Assembly: GCF_033100095.1 (NCBI RefSeq)
Contig: NZ_CP136921.1
Location: 3,809,001-3,873,000, forward strand
From: Diaphorobacter limosus
Lineage (GTDB): Bacteria > Pseudomonadota > Gammaproteobacteria > Burkholderiales > Burkholderiaceae_C
Reading direction: 5' to 3'
DNA: 64,000 nucleotides
Part shown: piece by piece, positions 51,672 through 60,002 of the stretch
How the letters are laid out: every line of letters begins with the position of its first letter
Position numbering within the stretch: position 1 is the first letter of the stretch
The notes under the pieces: generated by a model
Database searches by the model: none
What the model was told of the DNA's origin: nothing
The model's input: the letters and a program-made list of their open reading frames with translations, nothing else
Position numbers and translations under genes: made by a program

Positions 51672-52982
51672 ATGAGCTCCAAAACCACCGGCCAAAGCAT
51701 CAACGACCTGGAGCCTGGGCAGTTCCTGAAAGTCGGCAAAGTGGCCCCTGTCGGGTCATTGGAAGCGCGCAAGCTGGCCAATGGCGTGACCACGTTCTAT
51801 TGGCGCTTCACCATCAAGAGCAAGACGCACCGGGAGCCCGTAGGCATCTACGACTCAGGCGCTCCACCGAAGAGCGTCAAGCCCACCGCCAAGGGCTACA
51901 GCATCCAAGCGGCGATGCGCGCGGCTGAGGCGCTTTCTGAGCAGCACCATGCACGCCGGGACGATGGCGGCATCCTGGCCATCAAGGCCGAGGCGCAGCA
52001 GGCCAGAACAGCAGCAGCGCAAGCCCAGGCCGAGGCACAGCAGTTCACCCTGGAGAACCTGCTGGGCGACTACGCCGACCACCTGGAATTCCAAGGCCGC
52101 CGATCCCATGCCGACGTGCGCAGCATCATCAAGTTGCACGTCTTGGAGCCATGGCCCCAGGTGGCCAGCCTGCCCGCCAATCAAGTGACTGGCGAGCAGA
52201 TAGCGGACATGATGCGGCGCGTAGTGGAGCTGGGCAAAGACCGCACGGCAAACAAGCTGCGCAGCTACATGAGGGCGGCCTACCAGACCGCCAAGGCCGC
52301 GCGCTCCAAGGCCAGCATCCCGCTACGGTTCAAGGGCTACCGCATCACCCATAACCCGGCGGCGGACACCGAGCCTGACGAATCGGCCAATCGTGCCGAC
52401 AAGAACCCCTTGAGCCTGGAGGAACTGCGCGCCTACTGGCTGGCCATCAAGACCATGGCGGGGTTCAAAGGCGCTGTGCTGCGCCTGCACCTGCTGACTG
52501 GTGGCCAGCGGATTGAGCAGTTGGTGAACCTGCGCACCGCTGATATTGACGCTGGCGCTTTCACCCTCTACGACGGCAAGGGCAGGCCGGGCAAGCCCCC
52601 CAGGCCGCACACCATCCCGTTGATCCCCGAGGCTGCCCTGGCGCTGCTGGCCTGCCAGCCCGAGGGCATCTATGCACTGAGCACCGACGGCGGCAACACC
52701 CACCTGGCAGCCACCACCCTGAGCGCATGGGCTGTAGAGGCCGCAGCAGGCATTGACGGTTTCCAGACAAAACGCATTCGCTCAGGCGTGGAAACCCTGC
52801 TGGCCAGTGGCCGCGTGAGCTCAGACATTCGAGGCCGGTTGCAGTCCCACGGCATCGCCGGGGTGCAGGCGCGGCACTACGACGGGCACGACTACATGCA
52901 GGAAAAGCGCGATGCGCTGGCGCTGCTGCTGCGCCTGCTGCAAGAGCAAAGCGCCAATGTGGTGCATATCAAGACGGCATGA
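51672..52982 (+). CDS. Tyrosine recombinase / integrase
   Basis: It catalyses integration and excision at the tRNA-Lys site. The 436-residue protein has an Ala/Gln-rich stretch near residues 90-120, a core-binding domain (ENLLGDYADHLEFQGRRSHA) and a catalytic domain with Arg in LTGGQRIEQLVNL, HTIPL, KRIRSGVETLL (Lys where His is usual in box II) and the nucleophilic Tyr in ARHYDGHDYM. A GTG at 51645 is an alternative start. It lies directly inside attL, as in most tRNA-targeted islands. Confidence 0.93.
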   Translation: MSSKTTGQSINDLEPGQFLKVGKVAPVGSLEARKLANGVTTFYWRFTIKSKTHREPVGIYDSGAPPKSVKPTAKGYSIQAAMRAAEALSEQHHARRDDGGILAIKAEAQQARTAAAQAQAEAQQFTLENLLGDYADHLEFQGRRSHADVRSIIKLHVLEPWPQVASLPANQVTGEQIADMMRRVVELGKDRTANKLRSYMRAAYQTAKAARSKASIPLRFKGYRITHNPAADTEPDESANRADKNPLSLEELRAYWLAIKTMAGFKGAVLRLHLLTGGQRIEQLVNLRTADIDAGAFTLYDGKGRPGKPPRPHTIPLIPEAALALLACQPEGIYALSTDGGNTHLAATTLSAWAVEAAAGIDGFQTKRIRSGVETLLASGRVSSDIRGRLQSHGIAGVQARHYDGHDYMQEKRDALALLLRLLQEQSANVVHIKTA

Positions 52983-53079
52983 ATTTTTGAAAATGCCCCA
53001 AGGGGTACGCTACAAAACCTACAAAACCCCTGGCGATGATCCCAGGCCATCGCAATGCAGTATCTTTTGGAATACCATA

Positions 53080-53403
53080 ATGGATGTTCGCATCTACACC
53101 GACAGTCAAGGCCATGCACCGTTTGAGAGCTGGCTGGATGCGCTGCCCGACCGAATGGCGAGGGCCAAAATCCGCGCCTGCCTGGCACGGGTAGAAGCCG
53201 GGAACATGGGCGATTGCAAGCCCCTGCGCGATGGCGTGCAAGAGCTGCGCATAGACCATGGGCCGGGCTATCGCGTGTATCTGAGCAGGCAAGGTGCCGT
53301 GCTGGTGCTGCTGCTGTGCGGCAGCGACAAGGGCAGTCAAAGCCGCGAAATCGCGCGCGCCATTGACTATCTGAGCGATTGGAAAGAAAGAGGCAGGCCA
53401 TGA
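53080..53403 (+). CDS. RelE/ParE (HigB-like) toxin
   Basis: This 107-residue protein begins MDVRIYTDSQGHAPFESWLD and continues ARVEAGNMGDCKPLRDGVQELRID, PGYRVYLSRQG and VLLLCGSDKGSQSREIARA. This is the pattern of the small 'addiction module killer' RelE/ParE-fold toxins, probably mRNA-cleaving. The following gene overlaps its stop by four bases and encodes a helix-turn-helix antitoxin. Toxin-first order is typical of HigBA. An AT-rich stretch before the ATG may be the promoter. Confidence 0.88.
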   Translation: MDVRIYTDSQGHAPFESWLDALPDRMARAKIRACLARVEAGNMGDCKPLRDGVQELRIDHGPGYRVYLSRQGAVLVLLLCGSDKGSQSREIARAIDYLSDWKERGRP

Positions 53404-53693
53404 ATGCACCACGCGACAAGAGCTTTTCCGCATCCCTGGAGGCCACACTGACCGACCCGGCTGAGGCAGCCGTCTACATCGATGCAGCCATGGAGCTGGA
53501 TGATCCAGCCGCCCTGCTGGTGGCGCTGCGCCACGTCGCCAAGGCCCACGGCATGGCTGAGGTAGCGCGGCGCGCGGACGTGGGCGACAAAACGCTGTTC
53601 AAAGCCCTGAGCGACAAGGGCAACCCCACATTGGAGACGGTCAACAAGGTGTTGCACGCCGTGGGGCTGCGCCTGAGTGTTGCGCCAGTGTGA
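53400..53693 (+). CDS. HigA-like helix-turn-helix antitoxin
   Basis: This 97-residue protein contains the helix-turn-helix ALRHVAKAHGMAEVARRADVGDKTLFKALS followed by GNPTLETVNKVLHAVGLRL, the usual architecture of antidote proteins paired with HigB/RelE toxins. It would neutralise the toxin and repress the operon. ATGA overlap with the toxin shows coupling. The winged-helix gene follows after seven bases. Confidence 0.88.
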   Translation: MNAPRDKSFSASLEATLTDPAEAAVYIDAAMELDDPAALLVALRHVAKAHGMAEVARRADVGDKTLFKALSDKGNPTLETVNKVLHAVGLRLSVAPV

Positions 53694-53700
53694 GGCCAGC

Positions 53701-54048
53701 ATGGGCAAGATGCAATTGCACGTCGGCACCCCGGCTGATATGGGCGGGCGCTTTGCTGGCGCGTGGAATCGTGCTGCGGCTGGCGAGCAGGTCAACGAAA
53801 CCCACGTCACGTTCTTGGACGTGCAAACCATGCTGGATACCCTGACACCTAAGCGCCTGGAGCTCTTGCGCCATGTTCACCGGCAGGCCGTGGGCAATGT
53901 GCGCGAGCTCGCCCAGGCGCTGGGGCGTGACTACAAGAACGTGCATGGCGACGTGGCGATTCTTGAGGCCGCCGGGCTGCTGGTGCGCGATGGCGGCAAG
54001 CTGACCGCGCCATGGGAGCAGGTGCAGGCTACGGTATCGCTGGCCTGA
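53701..54048 (+). CDS. Winged-helix DNA-binding protein (HVO_A0114-like)
   Basis: This 115-residue protein has an N-terminal lead with FLDVQTMLDTLTPKRLELLR and a winged-helix core VGNVRELAQALGRDYKNVHGDVAILEAAGLLVRDGG, resembling MarR/HVO_A0114-type regulators. The ATG lies seven bases after the antitoxin stop, so it belongs to the toxin-antitoxin operon. It may be a third, regulatory component or an unrelated island regulator. A terminator follows at 54072. Confidence 0.78.
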   Translation: MGKMQLHVGTPADMGGRFAGAWNRAAAGEQVNETHVTFLDVQTMLDTLTPKRLELLRHVHRQAVGNVRELAQALGRDYKNVHGDVAILEAAGLLVRDGGKLTAPWEQVQATVSLA

Positions 54049-54071
54049 TCCTCTTCCCCAACCAGAACGAC

Positions 54072-54096
54072 GCCTGCCTAGATGGCGGGTTTTTTT
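54072..54096 (+). terminator. Rho-independent terminator of the toxin-antitoxin operon
   Basis: GCCTGCC pairs with GGCGGGT around TAGAT (with G-T pairs) and is followed by a run of T. It lies 24 bases after the stop of the winged-helix gene. Confidence 0.75.
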
Positions 54097-54255
54097 GTGC
54101 GCATCAACTTCCTCAGTTTCATGGAAGTTCTAGACATCTTCGACAACGAGGATAGCGAGTGCTTCGACCAGAACACCGTCGGAAACGTGTACGACTACCA
54201 AGGCGACACCAGCAAGCACCGCATCGACAACATGCAAAACCGCGAAGAAGAATAG
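54082..54255 (+). CDS. Possible small acidic protein (57 residues)
   Basis: An open frame starts at an ATG inside the terminator, or at a later ATG (54121) giving 44 residues beginning MEVLDIFDNEDSECFDQ. The peptide is acidic and Asn/Asp/Glu-rich, ending NMQNREEE. I see no ribosome-binding site and no family. It could be a decayed gene fragment. I list it because the composition is protein-like and the surrounding stretch is otherwise empty. Confidence 0.22.
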   Translation: MAGFFVRINFLSFMEVLDIFDNEDSECFDQNTVGNVYDYQGDTSKHRIDNMQNREEE

Positions 54256-54711
54256 GCGCGAAAAAAGATAGCGCTATAGCGGCACGCAGTATTGGTGAAC
54301 TGGGCTTTTGTGGCTGCTTTTGACGTGCGCACACCGACTATTTTTGGAGGGGTGTAACTGATTCACTACGGAGCAGTGGGACATGGCGGGCAAGCACTAG
54401 ATATGGAGTAGCTGCCCAGCGACAAGACACTATATGCGGTGGTGCAGGCCGCTGGGCGCTATGATGGCGCCGCCTGCACTTATGTGGATTCATACAGGGT
54501 GTGGGTGCTCAAAAACAAGAAAGCCCACCGGGGGTAGGATCCCAGCGGGCTTTCAGGGGCCATCGGCCATGAACAGTTTGGACGCCGTTCAAGGCCGCAA
54601 TGTACATCATCGATATCTTCGCTGGAACCGGGGGGACTTTGATGGATGTTGCTGCCCCGGCTTTTGAGCGTGTTTAACCATCGTCCCCAGCAGGGGAGAA
54701 AGCGACACGCT
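54256..54711 (+). other. Structured non-coding stretch inside the island
   Basis: No gene is evident. The stretch holds the palindrome ATAGCGCTAT (54268-54277) and a long hairpin at 54442-54479. In that hairpin GTGCAGGC pairs with GCCTGCAC and GGCGC with GCGCC, with a five-base bulge CGCTG on one side. A second hairpin lies at 54520-54553. The last about 110 bases presumably carry the promoter of the AlpA-like gene. A structured RNA or protein-binding site is possible. Confidence 0.4.
54520..54553 (-). terminator. AAAGCCC/GGGCTTT hairpin, terminator-like on the minus strand
   Basis: AAAGCCC (54520-54526) pairs with GGGCTTT (54547-54553), with further pairing inside. On the minus strand it is followed by TTCTTGTTTTT, and on the plus strand there is no T-run. 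It could insulate the AlpA-like gene from antisense transcription. Confidence 0.45.
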
Positions 54712-54942
54712 ATGACCCAATTGGTCAACCAACTCAAGGCCGCCCAGGCCGTCACCACCGAGCGCCGTTTGCTGCGCCTGCAAGCTGTCCGTGAGGCCAC
54801 CGGCCTGGGGCGTAGCAGCCTCTACAGCCTCATGAAGCGCGGTGAATTCCCGAGCCCCATCAAGCTGACCGAGCGCACTGTCGCATGGGATAGCGCGGCT
54901 GTGGCCGCCTGGATTCACGAGCGCGTCCACGCTGCTGTTTGA
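54712..54942 (+). CDS. AlpA-family regulator / excisionase-like protein
   Basis: This 76-residue protein with RLQAVREATGLGRSSLYSLM and KRGEFPSPIKLTERTVAWDSAAVAAWI is a typical AlpA/MerR-like winged helix. AlpA proteins act as regulators or excisionases of integrative elements. AGGGGAGAAAG precedes the ATG. It starts the run of replication genes that follow with minimal gaps. Confidence 0.9.
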   Translation: MTQLVNQLKAAQAVTTERRLLRLQAVREATGLGRSSLYSLMKRGEFPSPIKLTERTVAWDSAAVAAWIHERVHAAV

Positions 54943-54954
54943 TCGGAGGCCACC

Positions 54955-55287
54955 ATGCCCAACCGCATCAACGCCCACCGGGCAGGCGCAGCCCTGCCCG
55001 CTCAAAACCCTCTACACCTGCTGCACCTGGCGCAAGCCGCCATCGCCTACGCCCAGGCCGTTGTCGATACCGGCCACTGCAAGGACGTGTTGAAAGCCGG
55101 GTACCTGGCCTGGCGCACCGAGTCCGAGAACTACGACGAATACATCAAGCGCGGCAGTGTCGAGTGGGCCGCCATGATGGCGGCGACAGCCGATGAATAC
55201 CGGCACCTGCGCAACGCCAAGAGCCGCGAATACCGGGCTCAGAAAAAACTGCTGGCGCTGGCGCAGCAATGGGAGGGCGCACGATGA
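54955..55287 (+). CDS. Island protein of unknown function
   Basis: This 110-residue, mostly helical protein contains LHLLHLAQAAIAYAQAVVDTGH and a charged C-terminus (RHLRNAKSREYRAQKKLLAL). No domain is recognised. It lies 12 bases after the AlpA-like gene and overlaps the next gene by four bases (ATGA), so it belongs to the same transcript. Confidence 0.72.
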   Translation: MPNRINAHRAGAALPAQNPLHLLHLAQAAIAYAQAVVDTGHCKDVLKAGYLAWRTESENYDEYIKRGSVEWAAMMAATADEYRHLRNAKSREYRAQKKLLALAQQWEGAR

Positions 55288-55523
55288 TCCCAAAGAAAAC
55301 GCCCGGCACCACCGAGGCAGTACCGAGCGCTATTCCTAAATCGAACAGCGCCAATTTTACCGCCCTGCAAGCCGCATTCGCACAGCAGGGGCACCGCCTG
55401 AGCCAAGTTACTTCCCCCAACGGCACCAGCACCTACTGGGCCGAGCGCTGGGGGTTGGTGCGCTATCTGCCCACCCTTCACGACGTGGGGCGCTTCCTGG
55501 TACAGATTGGAGGGCGGCTGTGA
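55284..55523 (+). CDS. Small island protein of unknown function
   Basis: This 79-residue protein has a polar N-terminus and a compact part FTALQAAFAQQGHRLSQV followed by STYWAERWGLVRYLPTLHDVGRF. I recognise no family. It is tied by ATGA/GTGA overlaps to both neighbours and probably assists or regulates the downstream replication protein. Confidence 0.72.
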   Translation: MIPKKTPGTTEAVPSAIPKSNSANFTALQAAFAQQGHRLSQVTSPNGTSTYWAERWGLVRYLPTLHDVGRFLVQIGGRL

Positions 55524-57967
55524 GCGCAATCGACCAATTCCAACAGGCCATTGCAGGCGCTGGCCTGCCCGTGCCCGACGTGATCCACGGCGACGGCGCA
55601 TTGCACCGATTCAGCACCAGCGGCAAGCGCGCGGATCAATCGGGCTGGTACGTCCTTCACGACGATGGCGACATACCGGCAGGCGCTTTTGGCTGCTGGC
55701 GCAGCGGCATGCAATCGAGCTGGTGCAGCAAGGACAGCAAGGCCATGACCCAGGCCGAGCGCAGCGCCCTCCAGCGGCGCATGCAGGCCATTGCCCAGCA
55801 GCGCGAAGCCGACACCGCACAGCGCCAGCAGGATGCAGCCACGGCGGCGGCAAAGCGCTGGGCGGCGGCGCTACCTGCCCCGGCGGATCATCCCTACCTG
55901 GTGCGCAAGGGCATGCAGTCCCACGGCATCAAGGTCGAGGGCGAGGCGCTGCTGATCCCCCTGCGCGACACCACGGGCAAGCTGCACAGCTTGCAGGCCA
56001 TCGGCCCCGAGGGCGACAAGCGCTTTCAACCTGGAGGGCGCATCAAGGGCTGCTATTTCGCCATCGGCAAGCCTGCGGGCGTGCTGGTGATAGCCGAGGG
56101 CGTGGCCACTGGCGCATCCATTCATGAGGCCACCGGCCACGCGGTTGCATGCGCGATGAACGCGGGCAACCTGTTGGAAGTCGCTCAGGCGCTGCATGCC
56201 AAATACCCGGCGCTGCGCCTGATCCTGGCGGCTGATGATGATTGGAAAACCGATGGCAACCCCGGCATGGTCAAGGCGCGCGAAGCTGCCCAGGCCGTGG
56301 GCGGGAGCCTGACAAAACCTGACTTTGGCGAGCAGCGCGGCGACAAGGAAACCGACTTCAACGACCTGCACCAGCGGGCAGGATCGGCGGCTGTGCAGGC
56401 GTGTTTTGATGCGGCTGCGCCCGTGGTGGCTGATCCCGTGTTTCCGCTGTTGGAGGATGCGGGCCACGGTATCGACATAGACCCGGCCACCACTGCACCC
56501 GAGCCGCTGCGCGCGCCGCTGCCACCTGGCCAGGCGTACCCGGTTGACGCATTGGGCGAGGTGCTGGGCGGCGCGGCGCGCGCTCTTCACGACGTGGTCA
56601 AGGCACCGATGGCACTGTGCTGCCAGTCGGTGCTGGCCGCCGCCAGCCTAGCCGCTCAAGCGCATTTTGATGTTCTCTTGCCATGGGGGCAGCGCAAGCC
56701 GCTATCGCTCTTCCTGCTGACCGTGGGCGAGTCTGGCGAGCGCAAAAGCGCGGTTGACGATGTTGTGCTGGGAGCAGCCAAGGCCCATGAAAAAGCGGCC
56801 ATGGCGGCCTACCGTGAAGATATGGAGCGCCACGAAGCCGATATGGCCGCATGGGGCAAGGCGACCGAGGCCGCGCGCAATGCGGCCACACAGGGCAAGA
56901 AAGGCGCGGCCACAGCAGTGCAGGTACGCGACGCCGTGGCCGCTGTGGGAGACAAGCCTGTCGCCCCTGTTGCGCCATTGCGGTTTGTGACCGACCCCAC
57001 AGCCGAGGGGCTTTACAAGCTGCTGGCTATGTCACAGCCCAGCGTGGCGCTATTCAGCGACGAGGGCGGCCTATTGATCGGCGGGCACGCCCTCAACGGC
57101 GACAACTTCCTCAAGACCATTACCCGCTGGTCAAAAATGTGGGACGGGGCACCGTTCGACCGCGTGCGCGCTGGCGATGGCGTGGGTATCCTCTACGGGC
57201 GGCGCATGGCCTTGCACCAACTGGCGCAGGGCGACGTTATGGTCAAACTCTTGTCTGACCGCATGGCCAATGGGCAGGGGCTGCTGGCGCGCTGTCTGGT
57301 GGCATGGCCCGAGTCCACTATCGGCACGCGCTACACCGATGCATTCGAGTGGGCAGGCGACCGGCGCGAGCTCAAACGCCTGTTTGCCGTGCTGGCTGGC
57401 CTGTTGGAAGCGGAACTGCGCACGTCGGAAAACGAACCGCAAGAACTCGACCCCATGGAGCTACCGCTGTCGGCTGAGGCTACCGCCATGGCGCTGCAAG
57501 CGGGCAACCAGTTCGAGGCGTTGATGGCCGCCGGTCAAGACCTGAGCGAGCTACGCGACCGCACCGCCAAGGCGCTGGAAAACGCCTGTCGCATCGCTGG
57601 CGTGCTGGCTGCCATTGAGGGCGGCATGGGCACCAGCGAGATTACAGCCGACCACCTGGCGCGCGGCCTGGTGTTGATCCAGTGGTATCTGTCCGAGACG
57701 CTGCGCATTCGCGGCGCGGCGGCTGTGCCGCAGTCGGTGCAGGATGCGGAGGCGCTGTCGAATTGGTTGCAGGCGCGTGGCGTACGTAGGTTTGCCACCA
57801 CTGGCATCCTCAAGAGCGGCCCGGCCCACCTGCGCAACAAACCCCGGCTGATGGCGGCGATTGAGCAGCTTGTCGAAGCGGGCTACATCACCGCATGCCC
57901 GGCAGGCACGGAGATAGACGGCGTGAAGGCGCGCAAGGCATGGGAGGTGCATCACCATGTGGTTTAA
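55520..57967 (+). CDS. Toprim-DUF3987 replication protein (primase-like)
   Basis: This 815-residue protein starts with GTG overlapping the preceding stop. Residues about 1-115 resemble the N-terminal part of mobile-element primases. A Toprim-type domain follows (about 180-285) with the Glu in VLVIAEGVATGASIHEA and the acidic pair in LILAADDDWKTDG. The C-terminal half (about 330-800) resembles DUF3987, a helicase-like domain of mobile elements. P-loop-like GESGERKSAVDD at about 395 is degenerate. It is probably the island's replication initiator/primase. Confidence 0.85.
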   Translation: MSAIDQFQQAIAGAGLPVPDVIHGDGALHRFSTSGKRADQSGWYVLHDDGDIPAGAFGCWRSGMQSSWCSKDSKAMTQAERSALQRRMQAIAQQREADTAQRQQDAATAAAKRWAAALPAPADHPYLVRKGMQSHGIKVEGEALLIPLRDTTGKLHSLQAIGPEGDKRFQPGGRIKGCYFAIGKPAGVLVIAEGVATGASIHEATGHAVACAMNAGNLLEVAQALHAKYPALRLILAADDDWKTDGNPGMVKAREAAQAVGGSLTKPDFGEQRGDKETDFNDLHQRAGSAAVQACFDAAAPVVADPVFPLLEDAGHGIDIDPATTAPEPLRAPLPPGQAYPVDALGEVLGGAARALHDVVKAPMALCCQSVLAAASLAAQAHFDVLLPWGQRKPLSLFLLTVGESGERKSAVDDVVLGAAKAHEKAAMAAYREDMERHEADMAAWGKATEAARNAATQGKKGAATAVQVRDAVAAVGDKPVAPVAPLRFVTDPTAEGLYKLLAMSQPSVALFSDEGGLLIGGHALNGDNFLKTITRWSKMWDGAPFDRVRAGDGVGILYGRRMALHQLAQGDVMVKLLSDRMANGQGLLARCLVAWPESTIGTRYTDAFEWAGDRRELKRLFAVLAGLLEAELRTSENEPQELDPMELPLSAEATAMALQAGNQFEALMAAGQDLSELRDRTAKALENACRIAGVLAAIEGGMGTSEITADHLARGLVLIQWYLSETLRIRGAAAVPQSVQDAEALSNWLQARGVRRFATTGILKSGPAHLRNKPRLMAAIEQLVEAGYITACPAGTEIDGVKARKAWEVHHHVV

Positions 57968-58718
57968 CCCTCAAACCCTGCTGGCGCGCCCTTGCCCCCC
58001 TGCGGTTCCTGCGATTCCTGCGGTTTTTGATGATGGGCAGGGGTTGAAAACCGCAGAACCGCAAAAACCGCAGCCCCCCAGCACCTACCCGGCTGGTTCA
58101 AAAACCGCAGAACCGCAAAAACCGCAGCAGGCCGCGAACGATGCAGCCCCCGACCCCGACAGCGATTGCTGGCCGCACAGCAGCGCCTGGAACACCAGCG
58201 AGATAGAGCTGTTCAACCGGCGCGCGGCGCTGTTCGTGCGACGTGGGGCAAGCGACAGCGAAGCCGAGCGGCTGGCCGATACCCTGGTGCAGTGTGATCG
58301 TGAGGGTGACGGCATGCACGCATGCATGGAGTGTCGGCACCTGCAAACCAATGGGCACTGGCGCTGCGGCAATTGGCAATCGGCTGGTGTAGCTGTTCGT
58401 GCTGGCGATGCGGGCCTGGCGCGCGCCATGGCCATGCAGGCGCAGCGCTGCCCAGGCTTTGCGGCGGCTGCCCTACCGGCCACTGCGCCGCCATTCGTGG
58501 CCGCATCAGTAGACCCACCAACAGCACCTGATCCAGTGCAGCCCCAGGCCAGCAGCCCCGACCGTTCGCCTACTGCGCCATGGCGGGAGCTGGATCGGGC
58601 CTACCTGGCCCACCATGCCCAGTGCAACGCCTGCCAGTGTGCGGGCCGGGGCTACGGCGAGCGCTGCCCAGCGGGGGCTGCACTGTGGGCGGCCTACCTG
58701 GCTGAGTCCTCTATCTGA
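57957..58718 (+). CDS. Cys-rich island protein with internal repeat
   Basis: This 253-residue protein overlaps the replication gene by 11 bases. The N-terminus contains two KTAEPQKPQ repeats encoded by an iteron-like DNA repeat. The middle shows CDREGDGMHACMECRHLQTN with Cys spacing suggesting a zinc site, and the C-terminus another CNACQC cluster. I recognise no named family, although similar short Cys-containing proteins accompany mobile-element replication genes. Confidence 0.7.
   Translation: MWFNPQTLLARPCPPAVPAIPAVFDDGQGLKTAEPQKPQPPSTYPAGSKTAEPQKPQQAANDAAPDPDSDCWPHSSAWNTSEIELFNRRAALFVRRGASDSEAERLADTLVQCDREGDGMHACMECRHLQTNGHWRCGNWQSAGVAVRAGDAGLARAMAMQAQRCPGFAAAALPATAPPFVAASVDPPTAPDPVQPQASSPDRSPTAPWRELDRAYLAHHAQCNACQCAGRGYGERCPAGAALWAAYLAESSI
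58001..58127 (+). repeat. Iteron-like CCGCA repeat cluster
   Basis: Two identical 27-base repeats (58047-58073 and 58101-58127) each contain three CCGCA units spaced 8-9 bases, beginning AAAACCGCAGAACCGCA. An inverted, diverged set lies at 58001-58030 (TGCGGTTCCTGCGATTCC). They fall within the start of the 57957 gene. Such clusters next to a replication gene can be origin iterons. Confidence 0.6.
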
Positions 58719-58762
58719 CAACTGCTATCTGACACAAGACCTGATCGGAAAGGAAATCGACG

Positions 58763-59221
58763 ATGGCGAAAGCAAAGCAAGGGCTGATTCGGGGCATGGG
58801 CACCCACCGGCGCACCGAGGGCGACTACATGGCGGCGCTACTGGATATCGTGACCCTGGACGACTGGCGCGATGTAGTCGCCGGGGCGCTGCAACTGGCC
58901 AAAGGCGGCGATGCCCAGGCGCGCGCCTGGCTGGCTCAGTACCTGGTAGGCAAGGCATCGGCCAGTGCACCCACGGCGTTGACGGTGCAGGTCAACCAAT
59001 GGAGCAGCAAAGACCCATTGGCCGAACGCCTGGCACGCCCACTGATCCATCAAGAAAAATTCCCGCTACTGGCTGGCAGCGAGGCGCGCGAAGCCGACAT
59101 TCAGGACGCCATCGCGGCGGAACTGGTGCGCAAGTTGCCGACACCGGAAACCACTGCGAAGCCAGCACCGGCGCGGGTTCGTGCCAATTCCGACGATGAA
59201 ACAGCAACCAAACTTCCTTGA
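58763..59221 (+). CDS. Island protein of unknown function
   Basis: This 152-residue, mainly helical protein has MAALLDIVTLDDWRDVVAGA and GDAQARAWLAQYLVGK, a pattern I associate with small proteins of phages and mobile elements but cannot name. The C-terminus is low in complexity. AAAGGA precedes the ATG. A DNA-packaging or regulatory role is possible but unsupported. Confidence 0.68.
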   Translation: MAKAKQGLIRGMGTHRRTEGDYMAALLDIVTLDDWRDVVAGALQLAKGGDAQARAWLAQYLVGKASASAPTALTVQVNQWSSKDPLAERLARPLIHQEKFPLLAGSEAREADIQDAIAAELVRKLPTPETTAKPAPARVRANSDDETATKLP

Positions 59222-59259
59222 TGGTTTGGGAAAAACTTTGAGCGCGAAAGGAAACCAGC

Positions 59260-59874
59260 ATGGGCGGTTTTGGCAGTGGCAGGCACGGCGGCAAGGACTG
59301 CACCGGGGATATGCGACAGGTTGACGTGCGACGCCTGCACCGCGAGGGCCACCTGAAACCGGGCATGGCGTACAACCGGCAGTGGACACGCAACGGGGAG
59401 GTCATTTCCAGCATTGGTATGTCGGTGCAAGCGGATTTGGTGCGGTTCACCTACCGGCACCGGCCAGCGGGCGGGGACTGGCAGGACGTGCATTGCCCGG
59501 CCTATCTGGAGCGCACCCCATGCACCTACGGCGGCACCCGTGCATGGTGGCTGTGCCCCACCTGCGGCAAGCGCTGCGCCATCCTCTACATCGGCAAGAC
59601 ACCAGCATGCAGGCACTGCTACCGCCTGGCCTATCGCAGCGAGCGCGAAACCACCAGCGACCGGGCGACGCGGCAGGTCAACAAACTGCGGGATCGATTG
59701 GACTGGGAGCCGGGGTTTCTCAACGGCAATGGGCCCAAGCCCAAGGGCATGCACTGGCGCACGTTCTATCGATTGCAGGCCCAGCACGACGCCTACATGC
59801 AGCAGACATTGGCAGGGGTTGCGCAAATGCTGGGGCGGCTGAATGCCAAGCTGGGGGCTGTGCGGCGCGGCTGA
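59260..59874 (+). CDS. Zinc-ribbon-like island protein
   Basis: This 204-residue protein starts MGGFGSGRHGGKDCTGDMRQ and has two Cys pairs forming a probable zinc ribbon, CPTCGKRC and CRHCYRLAY. The N-terminal region is basic and Gly-rich. The GSGR-type start recurs among phage and transposon-associated proteins, whose function is not established as far as I know. GAAAGGAAA precedes the ATG. It is the last gene before the right end. Confidence 0.75.
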   Translation: MGGFGSGRHGGKDCTGDMRQVDVRRLHREGHLKPGMAYNRQWTRNGEVISSIGMSVQADLVRFTYRHRPAGGDWQDVHCPAYLERTPCTYGGTRAWWLCPTCGKRCAILYIGKTPACRHCYRLAYRSERETTSDRATRQVNKLRDRLDWEPGFLNGNGPKPKGMHWRTFYRLQAQHDAYMQQTLAGVAQMLGRLNAKLGAVRRG

Positions 59875-60002
59875 GGCCGGGAGGGGGGAGTCAAGACGCG
59901 GGCAGGTGGCGACGGGGTAACGGGCCGGTTCATCGAATTTTCACGTCCGCGAAAAATGAAAATCAGGGGAGCGCCATCAAGCAGTCAAGATGTTCATCGA
60001 GC

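Noticed and set aside
58047..58127. CRISPR array
   Set aside because: There are only two 27-base repeats with one 27-base gap, inside a reading frame, and no cas genes. An iteron or peptide repeat explains it better.
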